From assembly GCA_963724495.1 (NCBI GenBank), contig CAVRUZ010000002.1, positions 1 through 64,000 of the forward strand: a stretch of DNA of 64,000 bases, given 5' to 3'. This document shows positions 8,588 through 16,460 of this stretch, piece after piece. Under the pieces are notes generated by a model. It worked only from the letters and a program-made list of their open reading frames with translations, was not told the origin of the DNA and did no database searches. The stretch's first letter is position 1. The number at the start of each line of letters is the position of its first letter. This stretch comes from CAVRUZ01 sp963724495 (GTDB taxonomy: Bacteria; Actinomycetota; Actinomycetes; Propionibacteriales; DAIQRJ01). A program made the position numbers and the translations under genes.

Positions 8588-9553
8588 CTACCGGCCACGA
8601 AGCGACAATGTCAGGCAGTAGTGGAAGAACCATCGGCCTTGCTGCCAGTCCGCACCACCCGCCTGCCATTGCACCAGGCCCAACTGGAGGTGGCGCAGTC
8701 CCATGTAGCGCCCGACTTCACGGAATCGTTCGATGAAATCCGCGGGTGGGACAGCGAAGCCCTCCTCCGCCAACGCATCCCGATACAGGAGCACAGTCTC
8801 GATCGAGAAGTAGTTCGGCAGGTCCAGGTAGAACGACCCGTAACAGGCCTGCTCCCAGTCGATCAGCACCGGCCGATCGTCGTTCAACAGCAGGATGTGG
8901 TCCGGGTTCAGGTCGGAGCTGATCAGCGTCAACGTGTCGCCCTCGGACGTCAAATCCCGCATGAGCACAAGGAATTCATCGAAAGCTGATCTCAGCCTGA
9001 GCATCGTACTGACCGAACTCCGCAAAGAACGATCGTCGCGCAGGCACCGCTCCCAATGAACCAGCGACTCGCTCATATACAGCTCGCCCATGTAGTCGTC
9101 GGCCACCTTGGGCAGCCACTCGGGACACTGCATCCGATTGGCGGCGTGGATGCGAGCCAGCGCTGCGGCGACTCGTCGTGCTAGCGGGCGGTACGGGTCG
9201 CTGATGGTGTCACCGATGGGGCGGGAGCGTGCACGCTCGAGGTAGATCGGCATGGAACTGTTCGAGGACAGTTCGGGGATGTAGGCCGCTGGGAGCGCCT
9301 GCTTCTGGTCGGTCAGCAGTTGGACGACCCGCTGTTCCAGTGGCGACGCAGTCTTGACGACAACCTGGGCGGTCTCGTCGCCTCCGCGGTCGAGGTGGTA
9401 CGTCCGGTAGGTCACCGTGTAAGCGCGGACTTCGGCCCCTGAGAATCCCTGCCGGGGCTCCTGTACTTCAGCAACGTCCGTCACGGCGAGGGCAGGCTCG
9501 CCCGTCATTCGCTGGAGTAGTTGAGCAAATGGCTCGAACTGCTCTCGACTCAT
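8588..9553 (-). CDS. aminoglycoside phosphotransferase-like kinase
   Basis: A 321-residue protein of the APH/choline-kinase fold. Visible are the ATP-lobe lysine (VVVK, residue 67), the catalytic loop SDLNPDHILL with Asp214, and the metal-binding IDWE (231-234). The usual H-x-D-x-x-x-x-N reads S-x-D-x-x-x-x-H, so the catalytic Asp is kept but the preceding His and the metal-ligand Asn are changed; His for Asn is seen in other members. The substrate is unknown and drug resistance should not be assumed. A palindromic repeat lies directly upstream. Confidence 0.8.
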   Translation of the reverse strand: MSREQFEPFAQLLQRMTGEPALAVTDVAEVQEPRQGFSGAEVRAYTVTYRTYHLDRGGDETAQVVVKTASPLEQRVVQLLTDQKQALPAAYIPELSSNSSMPIYLERARSRPIGDTISDPYRPLARRVAAALARIHAANRMQCPEWLPKVADDYMGELYMSESLVHWERCLRDDRSLRSSVSTMLRLRSAFDEFLVLMRDLTSEGDTLTLISSDLNPDHILLLNDDRPVLIDWEQACYGSFYLDLPNYFSIETVLLYRDALAEEGFAVPPADFIERFREVGRYMGLRHLQLGLVQWQAGGADWQQGRWFFHYCLTLSLRGR

Positions 9554-9580
9554 AGGTCTCTCGCCGCCGCCGCCCTGGAA

Positions 9581-9655
9581 CCTGAAAAGTGGAGGCTAGC
9601 TGGCGAAATCCCGCCGTGGACAAGCAATTTCTCCAACTGGCCGCCAGTTTTCAGG
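9581..9655. repeat. palindromic repeat family A, copy 1
   Basis: A 75-base element with ends CCTGAAAAGTGGAGGC and GCCGCCAGTTTTCAGG. Its interior holds a smaller inverted repeat around GCGAAATCCCGCCG. It shares ends and layout with 10481-10557 and 61198-61275. It lies 27 bases upstream of the kinase-like gene start. Confidence 0.8.
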
Positions 9656-9669
9656 CCAATCCGAGAACG

Positions 9670-9933
9670 CTAGAGGTCACTTCCATGGACGTGGTGTGAC
9701 TCGCGGTAGGCGGCCGCATCGAACCCGCTGCGGGCGTTCTCCTCGGCGACCACCTGGACTCGGTGGGCCCGGTGGAGGGACCTGACGGTCGCCCTGCGAC
9801 GGTCGGTGAAGACCAGGCCGCAGCGGCACTGGATGAAGTGCGCTTGATAGAAGGTGCCAGGTGGCGGGCTGCCTGGACGTGCCTGCTCCTCGACGCGCTC
9901 GGACCAGTGCTTGACCGCGACGTGATCACGCAT
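9670..9933 (-). CDS. hypothetical protein with C-x-C motif
   Basis: An 87-residue protein starting MRDHVAVKHWSERVEEQARP, with a Cys-Arg-Cys motif (IQCRCGLVFTDRRRATVRSL) and a His-rich end. The Met at 9933 follows a strong GGAGGAG site, so I prefer it to the Met seven codons upstream. I do not recognise the family. It runs in the same direction as the kinase-like gene downstream. Confidence 0.55.
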   Translation of the reverse strand: MRDHVAVKHWSERVEEQARPGSPPPGTFYQAHFIQCRCGLVFTDRRRATVRSLHRAHRVQVVAEENARSGFDAAAYRESHHVHGSDL

Positions 9934-10066
9934 GACTCCTCCGCACGCCGGCATCAGAACATCCGGGCCGGGCCGCCCGCGGTCACCTGCCCGGCGCCGA
10001 ATTGGCCCTGCCCCGGCACGGAATACGCCGGTCGGTGGGTCGTGTCAAGGCTCGACGCGGAGGGCT

Positions 10067-10432
10067 TCAGGGGGTGACGGGTCCAAGGGCGTCCGGCGCA
10101 GGAATGCTGGGTGACTGCGGCGGTTCCTTGAGCTCGACGAAGATGCAGTGGGTCGGGGTGTCGCCGATGTTCTCCCCGTGATGCTGCTGCGCCGGTACCC
10201 AGCCGGTCATGCCGGCGGGGATCTCGACATCCTTCTGGCCAGCCTGAGAACTCAGCCGTCTGCGGAAGGCGGACAAGGTGTACATCACGCTGTCCGGGTG
10301 CTCGTGTGGCGTCGTTCGATCTCCTGGCTGGTCGCGGTACTCCAGGACTCTGACGCGATCGTTCTCGAACACCACGCGATAGTGGTCGGGGTTGCTGATG
10401 GCGGGGTCCAGGCTCATGGCGGCATGATCCAT
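10067..10432 (-). CDS. cupin-domain protein
   Basis: A 121-residue single cupin barrel. Motif 1 appears as HEHPDSVMYTL and motif 2 as HHGENIGDTPTHCIFVEL, with the preceding region HYRVVFENDRVRVLEYRDQP. This subgroup (cytoplasmic, often mis-described as cytokine-like) has no firm function. The Met at 10432 is the first of two plausible starts. It is divergent from the glycosidase-like gene, with a family A palindrome between them. Confidence 0.8.
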   Translation of the reverse strand: MDHAAMSLDPAISNPDHYRVVFENDRVRVLEYRDQPGDRTTPHEHPDSVMYTLSAFRRRLSSQAGQKDVEIPAGMTGWVPAQQHHGENIGDTPTHCIFVELKEPPQSPSIPAPDALGPVTP

Positions 10433-10480
10433 CCTCGCGGTACCGCCGCCAACGCTCGGTCCCAAGCGACGCGGCCAAAT

Positions 10481-10557
10481 CCCTGAAAAGTGGCGGCTGG
10501 TTCGCGAAATCCGCGGCTGTAGGGACGCATTGCCTCACTGGCCGCCAGTTTTCAGGG
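10481..10557. repeat. palindromic repeat family A, copy 2
   Basis: Ends CCTGAAAAGTGGCGGC and GCCGCCAGTTTTCAGG form a perfect 16-bp terminal inverted repeat, with the inner segment GCGAAATCCGCGG. It lies in the divergent promoter region between the cupin gene and the glycosidase-like gene, so it cannot be a terminator for either. Confidence 0.85.
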
Positions 10558-10614
10558 CAGACACGCCGTGAACCGGTGTTGGCGCCGCCGAGTCACAGTC
10601 GGTTGACTGAGCCC

Positions 10615-13029
10615 ATGACACCGACCTTGCCCGCTCTCGTCGGCACCGCGCCCGGCCTGGTCGAGACCGCCGACGGACAACGCCTCAGCCTGGGTGACCG
10701 GTCGGGACCGTGGACGGTGATGGCAGTCCTCGACGCGGGTTCAGCGTGTGTGCGCGTCGTCTTCGAGGACTTCAGCGTGGTTGATGGAGTCCTGGCGATC
10801 GTGGGGCTGGACGGCACGGCACTGGTCTTGCCCAAGACCAGCGAGCCAACGTCGGCCGAGCCCGGCAGCCTCTACCTCGGGCACTCCCTGGCCGACGTAC
10901 TCACCAGCGAGCACGACCTGCTCGGGTCTGAGCTGCTGGCCCGCCCGGGCGATCCCGACTTCACGACGGTCGAGGGTTGTCTCGCACCGACCACCATGGA
11001 CATTCACACGTTCGTCGGAACGGCCCGCACCGCCGACAAGGTGGCCGTCGCCTACGGCGGCGCCACGGCGAACTTCGACGCGGCAGCGTTCGTCCCCGCC
11101 ATCCACGACATTCGCGACCGCCGGGCCGTGCGGGACGGCCTCGTCGGAGGCTGGCTACCGGTGCCGCGTCATGTCTTTCCCGAGACCGACAGCACCTGGT
11201 CCGAGCTCGTCATGTTCGCGCCAGACCGGATCGAGCAGGACAACCGCAACGTTCAGCCGGTCTGGTACCGGGTCGCCCGGATCGAGGACGGGAGACTCGT
11301 TTGGGTGCGGTACGTCGACACCTACCTGGCTCGGCCGCCCCAGGAGGCTGGCGCTCAAGCAGCTTCGTTCTACCGCGACCTGACCTCCCTGCAGGACGCT
11401 CTCGACGATGCCCTGGCCGGTGGCATGACGATCGACATCCCCGACCAGCGGATCGCCGACCAGGCGCGCCACAGCCTGGTCCGCGCGATGATCACCCGGA
11501 TCGACGGCTTCCCGAAGTACGGCGTAACCGACAGGAACTACGGGGGAGCCGAGCACGACGGGTTCCAGGACACGCTCACGGCGGACGTGACCGCTGCCCT
11601 GGACTGGGGCCTGTTCGCGCTGGCCCGCGAGTACATCGACAACTACCTCGCGCACTTCGTCCGCGACGACGGATCGCTGCTCTACCGCGGTCCCGAGACG
11701 GGGCAGTACGGCCGGATGCTGACGGTGTTCGCGCACTACGCCAGGCTCACCGGTGACGTGGACCTGCTGCTGGCGCATCGCATCCGAATCGACGCGATCA
11801 CGGACATCCTGATCGAGGGGTGGCAGCGGGCCCGCGACCTCCCAGCCGACCATCCCGCCTTCGGGATCATCGTCGGCTGGTGTGAGGCGGACTCGTGTCT
11901 GGACCCCGATCCGGACCGCTACCTGCAGCCGTACCTGTCCAACAACGCCGAGGCGGCCCGAGGGATCGGCGACCTGGCTGCGGTCTGGCGCAGGGTCGGC
12001 CGCGACCGAAGAGACCCCGAGCGTGGCGCCCGAGGCGAAGAGTTGCAGGCCGCGGCAGCCGGCATCGACCAGGACCTGCAGCTCGCCATGTCTCGGTCGT
12101 TGCGGACAGATCTCAACCCAGCTTGGCTTCCGGTCATCGCCGGAGCCGACGTTGCCTTCACCGACGCCGTCGGCGCAGACGTGCTCGACCCACAGTTCCG
12201 CGCCTACCGAGCGAATGCGGAACTGTTGTTCTCCGGTCGGTTGAGCCGGGATCAGGTCCGCACGATCGTCGACTATCGCGAAGCCCACCGTGACATCGTG
12301 CTCGGGATGCCGGTGGCCTATGGATTCGGCAACGGCCCAGAGGCCCAGCACAACGCCGCCGAACTCGCCGGCTTCCTCAGCTACGGGCACGCCTACGGAC
12401 TGCTTCACCACGACCTGGTGCGCGAGTATCTGCTCGAGCTCTACGCGTTGTCGGCTCACCAGTACACCCGCGGGTCGTGGACGGCACCCGAGACCCGGCG
12501 CATCGATCCCACGATTCCGGCAGCGCCCTACTGTGTGCCGGCCCAACTCAGCGTGCCGATGCTCCTGCGCTGGCTGCTGGTCTGGGAGGAGCCGGCAGAG
12601 GAGGCGCTCTGGCTGTGCCGGGCAGCCCCGCGTGACTGGTTCGTCGATGGTCGCGTGATCGCAGCCGAACGGGTACCGAGCCGCTGGGGCACGCTCTCGT
12701 TCCGGGTCGAGTCGCACCTCGACCGCGACCACGTCGAGGTCACGCTCGACCTGCCGGAGACTGGCCCGGATCGCCTCGTCGTCCGGCTGCGCCTTCCCGA
12801 GGATCGTTCGATCGCCTCCGCCAAGATCGGGGGCCAGGGCAGGGTGACGGTCGATGCAAACACCGAAACGGTGACCCTGCACCAGCCAGGCGGCGAGATC
12901 CGCCTGCTGCGTGAGCTGCTGACGTCGACCCATTGGGCAACCCCAACTGTCGAGAATTCCTCGCCTGGGTTGAGAATTGACGGCTCCAGGAACCGGCCAG
13001 CAAGGCCAGAAAGAAGAAAGGGCAAGTAG
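10615..13029 (+). CDS. six-hairpin glycosidase-like protein
   Basis: A large soluble protein of about 804 residues with no signal peptide. The N-terminal third is beta-rich. The central part (about residues 270-650) looks like an (alpha/alpha)6 barrel of the six-hairpin glycosidase superfamily: DGFQDTLTADVTAALDWGL, ALAREYIDNYLAHFVRDDGS, then LTVFAHYARLTGD and WCEADSCLD. The C-terminal part is again beta-rich, as in amylolytic or glucoamylase-like enzymes. I cannot assign a GH family or name the catalytic acid. The Met at 10615 follows the only plausible spacing; the frame extends 13 codons further up. A hairpin overlaps its stop codon. Confidence 0.6.
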   Translation: MTPTLPALVGTAPGLVETADGQRLSLGDRSGPWTVMAVLDAGSACVRVVFEDFSVVDGVLAIVGLDGTALVLPKTSEPTSAEPGSLYLGHSLADVLTSEHDLLGSELLARPGDPDFTTVEGCLAPTTMDIHTFVGTARTADKVAVAYGGATANFDAAAFVPAIHDIRDRRAVRDGLVGGWLPVPRHVFPETDSTWSELVMFAPDRIEQDNRNVQPVWYRVARIEDGRLVWVRYVDTYLARPPQEAGAQAASFYRDLTSLQDALDDALAGGMTIDIPDQRIADQARHSLVRAMITRIDGFPKYGVTDRNYGGAEHDGFQDTLTADVTAALDWGLFALAREYIDNYLAHFVRDDGSLLYRGPETGQYGRMLTVFAHYARLTGDVDLLLAHRIRIDAITDILIEGWQRARDLPADHPAFGIIVGWCEADSCLDPDPDRYLQPYLSNNAEAARGIGDLAAVWRRVGRDRRDPERGARGEELQAAAAGIDQDLQLAMSRSLRTDLNPAWLPVIAGADVAFTDAVGADVLDPQFRAYRANAELLFSGRLSRDQVRTIVDYREAHRDIVLGMPVAYGFGNGPEAQHNAAELAGFLSYGHAYGLLHHDLVREYLLELYALSAHQYTRGSWTAPETRRIDPTIPAAPYCVPAQLSVPMLLRWLLVWEEPAEEALWLCRAAPRDWFVDGRVIAAERVPSRWGTLSFRVESHLDRDHVEVTLDLPETGPDRLVVRLRLPEDRSIASAKIGGQGRVTVDANTETVTLHQPGGEIRLLRELLTSTHWATPTVENSSPGLRIDGSRNRPARPERRKGK

Positions 13030-13051
13030 GTCATCGACCCCTTGCCCTTTC
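13016..13051 (+). terminator. hairpin overlapping the glycosidase-like gene stop
   Basis: An 11-bp perfect stem (GAAAGGGCAAG at 13016-13026, CTTGCCCTTTC at 13041-13051) encloses a 14-base loop that begins with the TAG stop. There is no T tract, which is usual for high-GC actinobacterial terminators. It separates this gene from rox. Confidence 0.65.
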
Positions 13052-13068
13052 CAAGGTATAGCGGAAGG

Positions 13069-13088
13069 GGGGTCTTGCGGCAAGCCCC
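13069..13088 (+). promoter_or_regulatory. inverted repeat resembling the rifamycin-associated element
   Basis: The sequence GGGGTCTTGCGGCAAGCCCC is an almost perfect inverted repeat about 118 bases before the rox start. As I recall it, the rifamycin-associated element found upstream of rifamycin-inactivating genes in actinomycetes has a core close to GGGGCTTGCGGCAAG, so this copy would differ mainly by one inserted T. It would couple rox expression to RNA polymerase inhibition by rifamycins. Confidence 0.65.
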
Positions 13089-13205
13089 GGGTGGTGCCGC
13101 AGAATCCACGGTCGCGGCCAGAACCTGATGGGAATCAGAGCGAGCACGTCAACCGGACGGCGCTGAGCAGCTGGCTGGAAGTGCAACTTTGTCGAATGGG
13201 GACTC

Positions 13206-14636
13206 ATGATTGACGTGATCGTGGTAGGCGGGGGACCGACGGGCTCGATGCTGGCCAGCGAGCTGCGGCTACACGACGTACACGTGGTGGTGCTGGAGAA
13301 GGACACCGAGCCGACCAAGGTTGTCCGAGGGCTTGGTCTGCACGCGCGCAGCATCGAGGTGTTGGACCAGCGCGGTCAGCTGGAGCGGTTCCTCGCGCTG
13401 GGGCAGAAATACCCCGGCGGTGGGGGATTCGCCGCAATCCCCAAGCCGCCAATCGAGCGGACGGACACCGCACATCCGTACACGCTCGCCATCCCACAGC
13501 CCGTCAGCGAACGTCTGCTGGCCGAGCGTGCCGCTGAGCTCGGCGCCGAGCTGCGACGCGGCTGCGAACTGGTCGGGCTGTGTCAGGACGACGACGGGGT
13601 GACTGCCGAACTCTCCGACGGCACGCGACTGCGTTCGCGCTACCTCGTCGGCTGTGACGGCGGCCGCAGCGCGGTGCGCAAGCTGCTCGGCATCGCCTTT
13701 CCGGGTGAGCCGAACAAGCTCGAGACGCTGTTGGGCGAGATGGAGCTGACGGCGACGCCGGAGGAAGTGGCGGCGGCGAATGTCGAGGTCCGCAAGACGC
13801 AGCTTCGGTTCGGGGTGGGGCCGATCGGGGACGGCGTGCACCGCATCGTCGTGCCCGCCGCCGGGCTGGCGGAGGACCGGATGATTCCGCCAACCATGGA
13901 GGAGTTCCGGCAGCAGCTGAAGGTGACCGCCGGTACCGACTTCGGCGTGCACTCGCCGCGCTGGCTGTCCCGGTTCGGCGACGCCACCCGGCTGGCCGAG
14001 CGCTACCGGGCCGGTAGGGGGCTCATTGCCGGCGACGCCGCGCACGTTCACCCACCGTTGGGCGGGCAGGGCCTCAACCTCGGCATCCAGGATGCGTTCA
14101 ACCTGGGCTGGAAGCTCGCGGCCGAAGTGAACGGTTGGGCGCCCGTCGGGCTGCTCGACAGCTACGAGAGTGAACGCCTCCCGGTGGCCGAGGACGTGCT
14201 GAACAACACGCGCGCGCAAGGCGAGCTGATGATCCCCGAGCTCGGTCCGCAGGCTGTGCGCCGGTTGCTGACCGACCTGATGGACATCGACGACGTGCAG
14301 CGATACCTGGTCGAGAAGGTCACCGGCACCGGGATCCGCTACGACTTCGGCGACGGGCCCGACCTGCTGGGCCGCCGGCTGCGGGACATCGGGTTGAAGC
14401 GGCATGGTCACCTCTACGGGTTGATGCACCGTGGTCGCGGGCTGTTGCTCGACCAGACCGGCCGGCTCTCGGTCGCGGGCTGGGCAGACCGGGTCGACCA
14501 CGTCGTCGACGTCAGCGACGAACTCGAGGCGCCCGCAGTTCTGCTGCGCCCGGACGGTCACGTCGCCTGGGTCGGCGATGACCAGGCAGATCTCGTCAGC
14601 CACGTGCCCACGTGGTTCGGCGCTGCCGTCCCCTGA
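13206..14636 (+). CDS. rox: rifampicin monooxygenase (FAD-dependent, Rox type)
   Basis: A 476-residue class A flavin monooxygenase. It has the Rossmann motif GGGPTG (8-13), the DG motif in VGCDGGRSAVR (D151) and the second FAD motif GDAAHVHPPLGGQGLNLG (276-293). Long stretches agree, from memory, with the Nocardia rifampicin monooxygenase: GLHARSIEV.DQRG, AGTDFGVHSPRWLSRFGDAT, LLGRR.RD.GLK and RGLLLDQTGRLSV. The enzyme uses NAD(P)H and oxygen to hydroxylate and open rifamycins, giving resistance. It stands alone with a RAE-like element upstream and a palindrome after it. Other aromatic polyketides are possible substrates. Confidence 0.85.
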   Translation: MIDVIVVGGGPTGSMLASELRLHDVHVVVLEKDTEPTKVVRGLGLHARSIEVLDQRGQLERFLALGQKYPGGGGFAAIPKPPIERTDTAHPYTLAIPQPVSERLLAERAAELGAELRRGCELVGLCQDDDGVTAELSDGTRLRSRYLVGCDGGRSAVRKLLGIAFPGEPNKLETLLGEMELTATPEEVAAANVEVRKTQLRFGVGPIGDGVHRIVVPAAGLAEDRMIPPTMEEFRQQLKVTAGTDFGVHSPRWLSRFGDATRLAERYRAGRGLIAGDAAHVHPPLGGQGLNLGIQDAFNLGWKLAAEVNGWAPVGLLDSYESERLPVAEDVLNNTRAQGELMIPELGPQAVRRLLTDLMDIDDVQRYLVEKVTGTGIRYDFGDGPDLLGRRLRDIGLKRHGHLYGLMHRGRGLLLDQTGRLSVAGWADRVDHVVDVSDELEAPAVLLRPDGHVAWVGDDQADLVSHVPTWFGAAVP

Positions 14637-14700
14637 GCCGACGGCCGCACCGGGGACAGACGCACTGCCGCACACGCCGTCGGGAGCGGGGTTCAGTCTC

Positions 14701-14755
14701 GAGTGGGCGCAATCTGTTGCTCCGGAGCCTCGCAGGCAACAGATGGCGCCCACTC
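14701..14755. terminator. convergent palindrome (family B, GCGCAATCTG core)
   Basis: Arms GAGTGGGCGCAATCTGTTGC (14701-14720) and 14736-14755 pair over 20 bp with one mismatch around a 15-base loop. It lies between the converging ends of rox and the SnoaL-like gene and could end transcription from both sides. It shares the core GCGCAATCTG with the palindromes at 36497 and 40848. Confidence 0.75.
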
Positions 14756-14779
14756 AACGCGTGTGAGCTCCGCATTGTT

Positions 14780-15244
14780 TCAGTTGCCGAGACCTCGGGC
14801 CAGCTGGGCCAAGTGGTCGAATGGGATCTGATGTACCAGCGGGTCCGCGTGGCGATGCACGAGCTGCCATCGGTCGCCGGCCCGGCGAAACACCAAGGTG
14901 ACGCGCAAGGACAGGTCCTGGTCGGGATATCCACCGGCCACGCCATGCTGGCGCTCGACTGCCACCAGAACTGCCAGATCGCCTGACCGGTACGTCGCCT
15001 GGACTTCGAGCTTTGCCTCGCCGGATGCGAAGAAGCGACTCGTCTCGGCCGCGGCCTCATCGGTGTAGTGGTATCCCACCGAGGTCTCGCCGCCGTACGG
15101 GGGCATCAGCGTGTAGTCGTCGGGGTGGTCGAACAGCGAGAGATAGTGGTGGATGTCGCCGTGGATGTAGGCGTCCGCGGCCTCGTCCATACGGCTCACC
15201 AGTTCGGCCAACTCCGCATCGGTGATCTCGGGTTCGTTCGGCAT
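14780..15244 (-). CDS. SnoaL/DUF4440-like protein
   Basis: A 154-residue NTF2-fold protein. It starts MPNEPEITDAELAELVSRMD, has the motif AYIHGDIHHYLSLFDHPDDY, the region TSVGYHYTDEAAAETSRFF, and the family end VTLVFRRAGDRWQLVHRHAD. It is likely cytoplasmic and its function is unknown. I prefer the Met at 15244; an in-frame Met ten codons upstream is also possible. It shares its fold with the gene at 4846-5286. Confidence 0.8.
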   Translation of the reverse strand: MPNEPEITDAELAELVSRMDEAADAYIHGDIHHYLSLFDHPDDYTLMPPYGGETSVGYHYTDEAAAETSRFFASGEAKLEVQATYRSGDLAVLVAVERQHGVAGGYPDQDLSLRVTLVFRRAGDRWQLVHRHADPLVHQIPFDHLAQLARGLGN

Positions 15245-15527
15245 GGGCGGAATGCTCGCACCCAAGACGGCCATGGGCGATGGCCTGAAGCGTCACCCTG
15301 CTGACGGCAGCAATCCGGCGAGCTACTTCAGCGTGACGGCGAACACCGGATCACTGGTGGGTGCGGACACGCCGCCCTCGGGTTCGACGGTGACGGCGAT
15401 CCATCGACCACGCCGGGTTAAAGGCGGGCCGAAAGGGTAATCACAAATCATCTCAACACGCGGTTCGCAGCCGACCACAGCCACGGTGGGCCTCCCGCGG
15501 CTGGCAGGCACATCAACCGGAGGCAGC

Positions 15528-15872
15528 ATGGCCCAGAAGACGGTTATCCAGCTCACCGACGACCTGGACGGGACGAAGATCAGTGGGTCGGGTGAGACGG
15601 TCGCGTTCGTTCTGGACGGCGTCAGCTACCAGATCGACTTGTCCGACAAGAACGCCCGGAAGCTGCGGGACACCTTGGCGCCCTACGTCGCGGCAGCGCG
15701 TCGCGGCGCGAGCAGGAGCTCGCGCGGCAGGCGGTCGACCGCGACCTCGACACCTCGCGACGCGCAGGCGATCCGCAGTTGGGCCCGGCGCAACGGTCAC
15801 GAGGTCAGCGAGCGGGGCCGGATCTCCGCCACGATCCTGGATGCGTACGAGGCTTCGCCACAGAAGACCTGA
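15528..15872 (+). CDS. lsr2: Lsr2 nucleoid-associated protein
   Basis: A 114-residue Lsr2, the actinobacterial H-NS analogue that bridges AT-rich DNA and silences acquired genes. The N-terminal oligomerisation domain is seen in MAQKTVIQLTDDLDGTKI and in YQIDLSDKNARKLRDTLAPY. A basic linker rich in Arg and Ser follows, then the C-terminal DNA-binding domain with IRSWARRNGHEVSERGRI, whose RGR forms the AT-hook-like contact. The Met at 15528 is the conserved start. It ends 18 bases before the converging gene. A target set nearby would include the decayed island at 1-8300. Confidence 0.97.
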   Translation: MAQKTVIQLTDDLDGTKISGSGETVAFVLDGVSYQIDLSDKNARKLRDTLAPYVAAARRGASRSSRGRRSTATSTPRDAQAIRSWARRNGHEVSERGRISATILDAYEASPQKT

Positions 15873-15890
15873 GCGTCAACAGGGATTGCC

Positions 15891-16178
15891 CTACCCGTCG
15901 GTGATTTCGCTGGCGTGCTTGCCGATGTCGTCGCCCATGAGGATCCAGCGTCGCCACGACGGTGGCTGTCCGTGCACGGGCTCCCAGTTCTCGTCGGCCT
16001 GCAGGCGACCGTAGTGCGCGCTGCAGACGGCCCACTCGACGTTCCAGTTCCGCCAGGTGGTCGTGGTGGTCCACGTCTTCTCGGCGTCGGCCGTGCAGTG
16101 CAGCACCATGCACTGACTTCTGTCGGATCGGGCACTGTCAGATGACCCCGAAGTCGGGCTATCCGATTTGTCGTTCAT
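15891..16178 (-). CDS. hypothetical protein
   Basis: A 95-residue soluble protein with a Ser/Asp-rich N-terminus. It then carries CMVLHCTADAEKTWTTTTTW, CSAHYGRLQADENWEPVHG and a polar end with WILMGDDIGKHASEIT. Three Cys and several His suggest a possible metal site, but I do not recognise the family. The start at 16178 fits the drop in coding character upstream. Confidence 0.55.
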   Translation of the reverse strand: MNDKSDSPTSGSSDSARSDRSQCMVLHCTADAEKTWTTTTTWRNWNVEWAVCSAHYGRLQADENWEPVHGQPPSWRRWILMGDDIGKHASEITDG

Positions 16179-16460
16179 GTCGTAAACGTACTCCGGCGCG
16201 CAACCCAGTTTCTGCGGCCTGGCGGCGATCTGAGGCACGATCCGGCCCATGGCCGACGCCGCGAAACGGCCGCCGGCCCGGCCCGCTCGACAGGCGTCGG
16301 AGCGGGCGTCGCCGGCCGCCGAGGTGTGCGCCGCAATGGGCTGGGTATCCAGGAGCCAAGGCTTGCCCGTGGTCCGGGCGCTGGCGGGTCCAGGCCCGGG
16401 TGGTTGGCCCAACAGCCACTCGCGGCCGACCCTCGCCGGGCCAGCGCGCTCGTCAGATCG

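Noticed and set aside
11155..13083. 642-residue open frame on the minus strand
   Set aside because: It is the antisense shadow of the glycosidase-like gene: low-complexity His/Arg/Gln composition, no domain, and it ignores the strong codon pattern of the plus strand.
16179..16460. 76-residue open frame at 16249-16479 on the plus strand
   Set aside because: Low-complexity Ala/Arg/Pro translation, no ribosome site and overlap with the end of the GGDEF gene.
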